NCBI GenBank assembly: GCA_003049485.1
Contig: PYST01000100.1
Location: 38,832 to 102,831, forward strand
Direction of reading: 5' to 3'
DNA: 64,000 bases
Origin: Ophioceras dolichostomum
Lineage: Eukaryota; Ascomycota; Sordariomycetes; Magnaporthales; Ophioceraceae
Below the pieces are notes generated by a model. The model made no database searches, had not been told where the DNA came from, and saw only the letters and a list, made by a program, of their open reading frames with translations. A program made the position numbers and the translations under genes. This document shows, in pieces, positions 57,526-64,000 of the stretch. Every line of letters begins with the position of its first letter. The stretch's first letter is position 1.

Positions 57526-58065
57526 TTTCAATGTTGAGCCTGGCCGGACTGTTTTCAGAACTAATCGGATCGAGTCTGTAATGGAGACGGACCTCTGGTG
57601 GGTGCGATCAATGTTATCAATGTTCGAGGTCAACTCTGGTGATAAACAGAACCTTGAACTTCGTCTCGCCCGCTGTGCGTTCTCCACAAAAATTTAGTGG
57701 TGCCTGATCAGCTCCGAGAGACGAACGGCAACTTAGACAGTAGAGGCCATAACATCTCACAAAAAAGAGGGTAGCACTTCGCCATTATCAAGAAATTTGA
57801 GGAAGAATTGGACTTCGTAATTGTATTCCAAATAATACATGGTAGAATGCGTGGCGGACAACTCTGGAATCGAAGTCGCCAGCTCATGCCAATGGATGCT
57901 AAAAGTACCTAGTGTTGCTATGAGTTTCCCCTGAATCGGCGAGCCACTATTCCCCTCTCTTGGCCCATATGTAGTTCGAATTGCTCAACGACGCATCTCC
58001 TCCATCGCGAGTACAGATATCCCAACCTGTTCGTCTGTAATCATTCAAAGCCAAGAGTTCCCAAA
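57526..58065. other. Intergenic PFD1-ceramidase
   Basis: A 540-bp gap holding the PFD1 promoter and the ceramidase 3' flank. No gene is seen. Confidence 0.4.
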
Positions 58066-59550
58066 TTATTGGGTCTTGCGATGCCACCCGTTCGAACGGT
58101 CCGAACGAGGAACAACTTCTGGCACAGCAAACAATGATGGCCACTTGAGCTCGAACTTGTCTTCGTTCCCGTCAAGACAGCAGTTAAGCCACACTCGCCA
58201 GGTAATGAGGAAATACGCTGTGGGACAATCTCATTAGCTCAGGGGACACGACAGCGTGCCGCCAGGGAGGCGAGGCAGGTGACAGGATAGAACATACCGC
58301 CGAGGCCTGTGAACAGGTGCCACCAGCCATGACCTTCCAAAACGATCGACCAGGGGAGGAGGATTTGTCTTCGCCAGGATATCAGATGGTGACAGTAGTA
58401 AATGTCAAGGCCCCAAATTCCATATCCGACGAGGAAGTATACAACACCTTCGAAAGAAAGAGCAACTTTCAGTCAGCAAGGGCTGCTCGCGTCACTGTCC
58501 TGCTGGCATCGATGCCCAACGCTCCATAAAGAGTAGAAAAAAGACTCATAAACTGACCGAGCTTCATCAAACTCCACATTTCTCCCATGATTCGGTCCGC
58601 TTGGGACGGGCTTCGTTTGCTCAACTCGGGCTGGAGGACGTATTTGGTTACGTACACCCCACGGCCAACCACGCTCAAAACCAAGACGGTAAACGCATTT
58701 TGGTGGAAATCGGGATTCTTGGTGATGTGGTAGTACACCTGTAATCGAGGTCAGATGGCCTGTCGTGCATGCATGGCTTTATCGCCACCGGCGGTGTCCT
58801 CAAGAGGTACAAAGAAAAGGGTGCGGAAGCATCAGGAAGAAAGGGGAGAAAGGAGTACTCACAGTGATGAACGTAGCGAGCGATGTCAACCCCGATCCAA
58901 CCCAGAATGAGAATGTCCTCGACCGAGAATATGTAAATGTTGCAAACCCCATAATACATGTGGTATATATCATGGGCAACTCGTCTGCCAGCTGCATGGA
59001 GTCTAGGGCGACATAGCACAACGCCGAGGGCGAATGAGGACCTTTGTAAGTATGACTGGCATCGGTGATATTGAAGGAAGGCTGTGAGGTGGATCTTGGG
59101 ACTTACACTTCAGCGTCGAGTGAAACGCCATAGACCCAATGCCGATAATGATATACCCCACGAAGGTGAGAGCAAGTATGGGTGAGTGGCCATAGGCGAG
59201 GCAGTTGCGGATACCTTTCACACCCAGCCACAAGAAGATTAGGTTGCTCAGGGTGTTTATGGTCTCCGCGCAGTAGTGCGTGATGTTATAATCCTGCCGT
59301 GTCAAACGAACACGGTTATGTCAGTAGGTGTAGGGTATGTAGTTTGTAGGTTGGCCGGACTGGGCACTCCTTCGGCCAAGCACCAATGAAAAGCCAGTGC
59401 ACCTTCGACTGGAAGAGATTCCTTTGGCTTTGTTTGGCTTACTATGGTACTTACCTCCTCACACCAGTTCAGGGTAGAAGTCTGGTCCCCCCAGAATCCA
59501 TCTCGCGCCTGGCGGTATGGGACCTGCCAAGGAATTGCGAAGGTCGCCAT
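58066..59550 (-). CDS. Alkaline ceramidase (Ypc1/Ydc1/ACER family)
   Basis: Six exons (59550-59455, 59293-59107, 59002-58863, 58738-58558, 58447-58298, 58217-58066) give 301 aa. The seven-helix ceramidase signatures are all present: GFWGDQTSTLNWCEEDYNIT at the N-terminus, YCAETINTLSNLIFL, GIGSMAFHSTLKYSMQLADE with Ser86, His90 and Asp101, and EGHGWWHLFTG with His241 and His245. These fit the zinc site and catalytic residues known in ACER enzymes. The enzyme hydrolyses (phyto/dihydro)ceramide in the ER/Golgi to a long-chain base and fatty acid. The C-terminal tail is short and soluble. Splice junctions were set by this motif continuity; every junction joins in phase. The yeast YPC1/YDC1 choice cannot be made from sequence. 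Confidence 0.94.
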
Positions 59551-61454
59551 TCTGCTCGTGCGATGCGTTACAGATCGCTTGAGACAGTCTCATATGCCAG
59601 TCTGCAGCCGCGGCAGGCGAATTCTGAAGTCGCAATTGAAATGACACTTGAGGGGAGTTGACCGAGGTTGTTCAAGTGTAGCCTCAGGTCGTACCTCGAA
59701 GCCAGCTCAAGCCGGACAGCAGCTGGGAACCTCTGAGCTGGAGTGTATTTGTCAGAGATGGGGAAGAAGGAATTAAGGACAACCCTTCAACAGGAGAGCT
59801 GAGGAAGCAATAAGTAAAGCAAAAGCGAAGCAAAGGAGAAAAGAAAGAGAGAGGGAAAAAAAAGAGAAAACCGAATAAAAAGGTTCCGAATGGAATACGG
59901 AGGTTTTCAAGCAGAACAATGTTTACTGATAGGAAAGACTTGACGTATCCGTATTGTTTGAGGCTACCCGCATGCACAAACAAACCGATGGACCTGGACT
60001 AGATATAGTGCAACCCGGAAAGGGAAAGAGGCAATCAACGACGGGCACGTACCTGAGTGAGCACCAGCAGCCAGGGGCTAGCGGCTAGGGCCAGCAGCTA
60101 GACGAGACCTAACTCGGCGCTAGAAGAATGGACAACTCACTTGAAGTTTGGAATCTGGGTGAAATTGATGTGATGTCGACGGAGACCACTTCCTGCCACA
60201 AAAGGGGAATTGAAACTGAAATGCACGCTTCGGGGCCTCTTTCTTTTGAATCGGTCTTCTTCGGTCTTCTTGCGGCGTCCCGGGTAGCTGTGTTTGCCAC
60301 AGTTGGTTCGGCATGTTGAACGAAGCCCCTCTTCCCTCCCATTTCTATTCCAGGCTTGCACCTTCGAAACCCCCAAACCCGGTTTCCGCCCGATCTGAGG
60401 GAGCGATGACGACGATGCCAACATGAGCTCCAACGAGCCAGCAGGAGGATGTAATCCGGCTGGCTTCAAAAGAAGGGCCGAGCCGTCGCACCAAGAGTCT
60501 TTCGTCCTTCCGCAAACCTCAAGAGGAAAGCTCAACTTCACTCCAGAGTTGTTGCTGTGCAATCCAAAATTCGTTACTAACTTGAGCTTGAAGGGGCCAA
60601 ATATGCACGGTCTTGGCAATCGACCATCTCCTCGTGTCTGCGATCTATGTCCCACTGACACCCAGAGGTCGGAAAGGTACCCTACACTTGTCAAGGTACC
60701 AACCTAACTGCCTCATGCGGCTGCACCTAGGGGAAGGTGGGTGATCTAGGAGGGGACAATATCACAGTTCTAGTCCGTTAGTCGTGGGAACAGACGGACC
60801 ATGGAGGTTTGTCGGGATGCGGAATATCCATGGATGTGGGTGTTCGGCAAGCCAAGCCCGGAAAAGAAACGGCGCGCTGCAGCCCTGCATCACACGGGGA
60901 GTCTATGCAGTAATCAATCGCAACAAGTGAATGTGCAAGCCATCACATAATGATCAAACACGAGGTCCCGCAGCCACTAAGAATACTCCGCCATAGAGCC
61001 GCATTCCCTAAAAAAGCCACGTTCACTGAGCTGATGGTCTGGTGCTGCAATTTGTCGCTGACGCGTAACGAGAACGTCTAATTCCACTTCATGCTGCATA
61101 CCATACATAGGTACTCTGCAACTGCAATTGCCCAAGAGCAGCCACTCCGAAGAGAAAGTTGAAGCTCGGCAGCGGTTGTCCTTCCGTCCCGTCTGCCAAG
61201 GTACCCGAAAGCACGGAGTAGGAAGCACCTATCCCGGACAACTAACTTTGACAGCTTGCATCCCGCTCGGCCACCAGGCTTCAGCTGCCCCGGTCCTCGC
61301 TCTCGGAGCTACCACGCGATTCGGAAGTCACAAGCCAGATTCCAGGATTCCAGGATCAGTCCAGCATGCGTCGAGAACGCCGACGACGCCAGCACTGACG
61401 ACTTTCGTTTAATGGCAGCGCATCTGCATCTGCAATCTTGCTAGAGCCCTAGCC
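59551..61454. other. Divergent intergenic, ceramidase and TMF1 promoters
   Basis: No supported gene. An A/G-rich tract (59800-59880) and AT-poor sequence follow. ORFs of up to 185 codons (60137-60694, minus) lack domains and are not called. Confidence 0.4.
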
Positions 61455-64000
61455 ATGGCGGCGAGATGGGGCTCCTTTCTCCAGCAGGCCGTTACTGGCA
61501 TCGAAGCTAGGCTCGACACCATCCTGGCCGAGGAAGAGGCCAAGGCGAACACCTCGCCGTCCACGGCCGCAACGGCCACAACCTCTGCTGCATCTGCACC
61601 GGCGTCCGCATCTGCAGCTGCCCCTGCTTCTGCCGCCGCATCCGCACCTCCGAAGCCAAGTCCAGGTGAGTCTCCTCCTCCCCTTCTGTCTGCCACTCGC
61701 TCCTGACTCCTGTCCGCGCACCAACGCGCAACACACCAATCCTGTATTTCTGCGTCTTTCATGCGTCTTTCATGCGTCTTTCATGCGTCTTTCATGTTGT
61801 TAACCAAACCTTCCCATCCCCCGGATTCGTCGACCAGGCCCCTCAAGGTCCGGCTCAACCAATCGCGCGCAGGACCGGTTGCAGGAGAGGCTTGCCAGAG
61901 CCGTTGCTGCCAAAAACGCCGCCGCCGGAATACCCAAGCCAGACCCATCACCCTCGAGGCTGTCCTTCACGTCGAGTCCCCGCCAGAGCCTCGAAGTCGC
62001 AAGCCGAGCTTCCACCGACGGCGCCGAGCCCTCTAGCCAGAATGCGCAAGGAACCACTTCCTCGCCACGTGTATCGCAGGATGCCACTAAGCGGCCTTCG
62101 CTCGATGCCGCGGATGGATCGGCGCCAGCGCAGGGCTCTCAAGCCCAGCTGCGGGACAAGACTGGGACCAGCCAGTCGGAAGATACCCCGGAGATGAAGC
62201 AAGATAGTACCGGCGGTCCGTCGAGGAAATCTACCGACTCGACGCTTCCTACACCACAGTTAGAAATTACACCTGTGGCACCAGACACACCCCTGGCTAC
62301 AACGGACCTGATCCGCGACCCCTTGCCGAGCCCCGGCATTCAACTAGACCTACCCTCAGACCCGTCACAACGTCAACAAGAAGAAATCCCAGACCATGTA
62401 GAGAAGATCGATGCATTGCAGGCGAAGCTGCAATATCTGGCCCGTGAGGCGGCAGAAGTTGCCAAGAGGGCGTCACAGGAGGCACCGGCCGGGAGCCTGG
62501 AGAAGAAGTTGGCCGACAAGGACTACCAGATAGCGCTATTAATGGAGGAGGGCAAGAACCTCGGGGTCACGGAGCAAAAACATCGCACAATGCTTAAGAA
62601 ACTGCGCGCCAAGCTCGCCGAGGACGAGAAGGAAATCACCGATCTGAAGGCCGCCAGGGCCAAGGCGGACGCCGACGCTGAGATGCTGCGGCGCCGCAGC
62701 CGGCGGGCGGACGACATGGAGAAGTTCCACGAGGAGTCGCTCAAGCGGATAGGCCAGCTCCAGCGGGACATCAACGGCCTGCGCAGCGACGCGGCGGCCA
62801 AAGACGCGACCATCTCGGACCTTAGGTCTCAGCTGCAGAAGGCGGCCGAGAACGCAGAGGCGCTGACGGCGAAGCTCAACGAGGAGGCCCTGGAAAAGGA
62901 GCGGCAGAAGACCCGCGACCTGGAGGACCAGGTGGCGGCGCTGCAGGTGGAGAAGAGCCTGGTGGCGGACCGCGGCAGGGCGCAGGCGAACGACCTGCGG
63001 GAGAAGGTGGAGCGGGCCTCGGAGCGGGCCCGGGTGGTCGAGGTCGAGATGAAGGCCGAGCTGCAGGCCATGGAGGCCAAGCTCGAGGCCATGCGGGCCC
63101 GCGCCGAGGAGACGTCCTCGGGCGCGCTGGGCGACTCCCAGGCCAAGCTGCTCCGGCAGGTCGAGACGCTTCAGACGCAATACGCGATCGCCAGCGACAA
63201 CTGGCAGGGCATCGAGGCCACCCTCCTCGGGCGGATCGCGAACCTGGAGAAGGAGCGCGACGAGGCCTTGCAGCGCGAGTCTGACATGAGGAAGAAGGCC
63301 CGCGAAGCTGTACGTACCTATGCGTCTACATACCTCCCTCACTCACTCCTCCTTTTCTTACCTTTTCCGCATTACCGGCTACCTAGCTGAGTGTCAGCCA
63401 TCATGCGCGCGAGATTCTTTGCTAACATGTGTGTGTCGTTTGTTGTTTCCCCCAGGCCGTCCGCGCAAAGCGACAAGAAGAAGAGCTGGAGGAGGCCATG
63501 TCCAAGCTGCCCACGGCCCAGGCAGACATCAAGGCCTACAAGGCCGAGCTGGAGACGCTGCGGAAGCGCGCCGACCAGGCCGAGGCGACGCTCCAGGAGA
63601 CGCGGGCCGACTTCGACAGGCAGAAGGCGGCGTGGAAGGACGTCGAGCACGAGCGGCGCACGCACCGGCCCCGCGATAGGAGCGAGTCGCGCGACCGCCT
63701 TCGCGGCGCCGGCGCCGGCGGCGGCTGGCTCCTCGACGACATGGCCAGCCCGTCCTTCCGGAGCGGCAGCTACCCCAACCTCAACAACAACCACCACCAC
63801 GGCACGAGCAGCAGCAGGCCCGAGTCGCCCCTGATGGCCGCCCCGCCGCGCACCTGGAGCGCAGACCTGCTCGGCTTCCAGGCCGTCTCGGCGGGCAAGC
63901 TGCGCAAGACGTCCGCCCCCTCTAGCAACGGCGACGGCGGAGACAGGGGCGGCGCAGGCACGGGCACAGGATCCTCGGCGGCGGCGCCAGGCAGGCGGCC
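61455..64000 (+). CDS. TMF1: TMF1/Sgm1-type golgin, truncated by the window edge
   Basis: Exons 61455-61665, 61838-63309 and 63456 onward; 742 codons are visible and the frame is open at 64000. It starts MAARWGSFLQQAVTGIEARL, as in fungal golgins. An Ala/Ser-rich linker and DRLQERLARAVAAKN follow, then a Ser/Pro-rich region. The TMF DNA-binding-type coiled coil lies at about residues 292-330 (KDYQIALLMEEGKNLGVTEQ, KHRTMLKKLRAKLAEDE). Long heptad coiled coil follows to ~555, resuming in exon 3. TMF1/Sgm1 is a peripheral Golgi protein that binds Rab6/Ypt6 through its C-terminal domain and tethers retrograde vesicles; that C-terminal part lies beyond the window. Exon 2's acceptor at 61837 was set by phase: it reads PKPSPGPSRSGS. 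Confidence 0.9.
61751..61794 (+). repeat. 11-bp tandem repeat TGCGTCTTTCA in TMF1 intron 1, 4 copies
   Basis: Four perfect 11-bp units lie in the intron 61666-61837, about 45 bases before the acceptor. They form a C/T-rich tract. Confidence 0.9.

Noticed and set aside
60137..60694. 185-codon minus-strand ORF upstream of TMF1
   Set aside because: No recognisable motif, and no splice sites that would extend it.

Overview
The window is nuclear DNA of a filamentous ascomycete (Pezizomycotina, most likely Sordariomycetes). Genes are monocistronic and split by short introns (about 70-230 nt) with GTAAGT/GTGAGT-type donors and CTAAC/CTGAC-type branch points. Coding DNA is GC-rich with G/C-ending codons, and the protein set is typically fungal (CFEM protein, HEM25, SLA1, YEA4, COG8, alkaline ceramidase). 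Species cannot be named from this sequence. Gene density is low: 21 supported genes in 64 kb, with gene-free gaps of up to about 3 kb. All exon boundaries were joined by hand from splice consensus, reading phase and family conservation.

Left third (1-25 kb): an HMG-box/AT-hook regulator (+), EMC5 of the ER membrane complex (+), the meiotic MutS homologue MSH5 (+), a secreted Gly-Asn-repeat protein (+), a CFEM surface protein (-), a GNAT acetyltransferase (-), a CorA-fold membrane protein without a visible GMN motif (+), a secreted Cys-rich protein (-), an unrecognised 366-aa protein (-) and the PP2A B55 regulatory subunit (+), which uses a GC-AG intron.

Middle third (25-46 kb): a 3.1-kb gene-free gap, the UDP-GlcNAc transporter YEA4 (+), AMP deaminase with a 7-nt first coding exon (+), the endocytic scaffold SLA1 (+), another 3-kb gap, a small secreted precursor ending in a Lys-Lys-Ala array after a Lys-Arg site (+), and a TLC-domain membrane protein (-).

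Right third (46-64 kb): the Golgi tether subunit COG8 (+), mitochondrial glycine carrier HEM25 (+), a long charged coiled-coil protein (-), prefoldin subunit 1 (-), an alkaline ceramidase (-) and a TMF1/Sgm1-type golgin that runs off the right edge (+). The genes are mostly unrelated housekeeping functions and do not form a pathway cluster. Loose themes are Golgi/secretory membrane traffic (EMC5, YEA4, COG8, TMF1, ceramidase) and cell-surface or secreted proteins (four genes). I see no transposon, CRISPR array, rRNA or convincing tRNA. The item most worth follow-up is the Lys-rich secreted peptide precursor at 43.1-43.7 kb.
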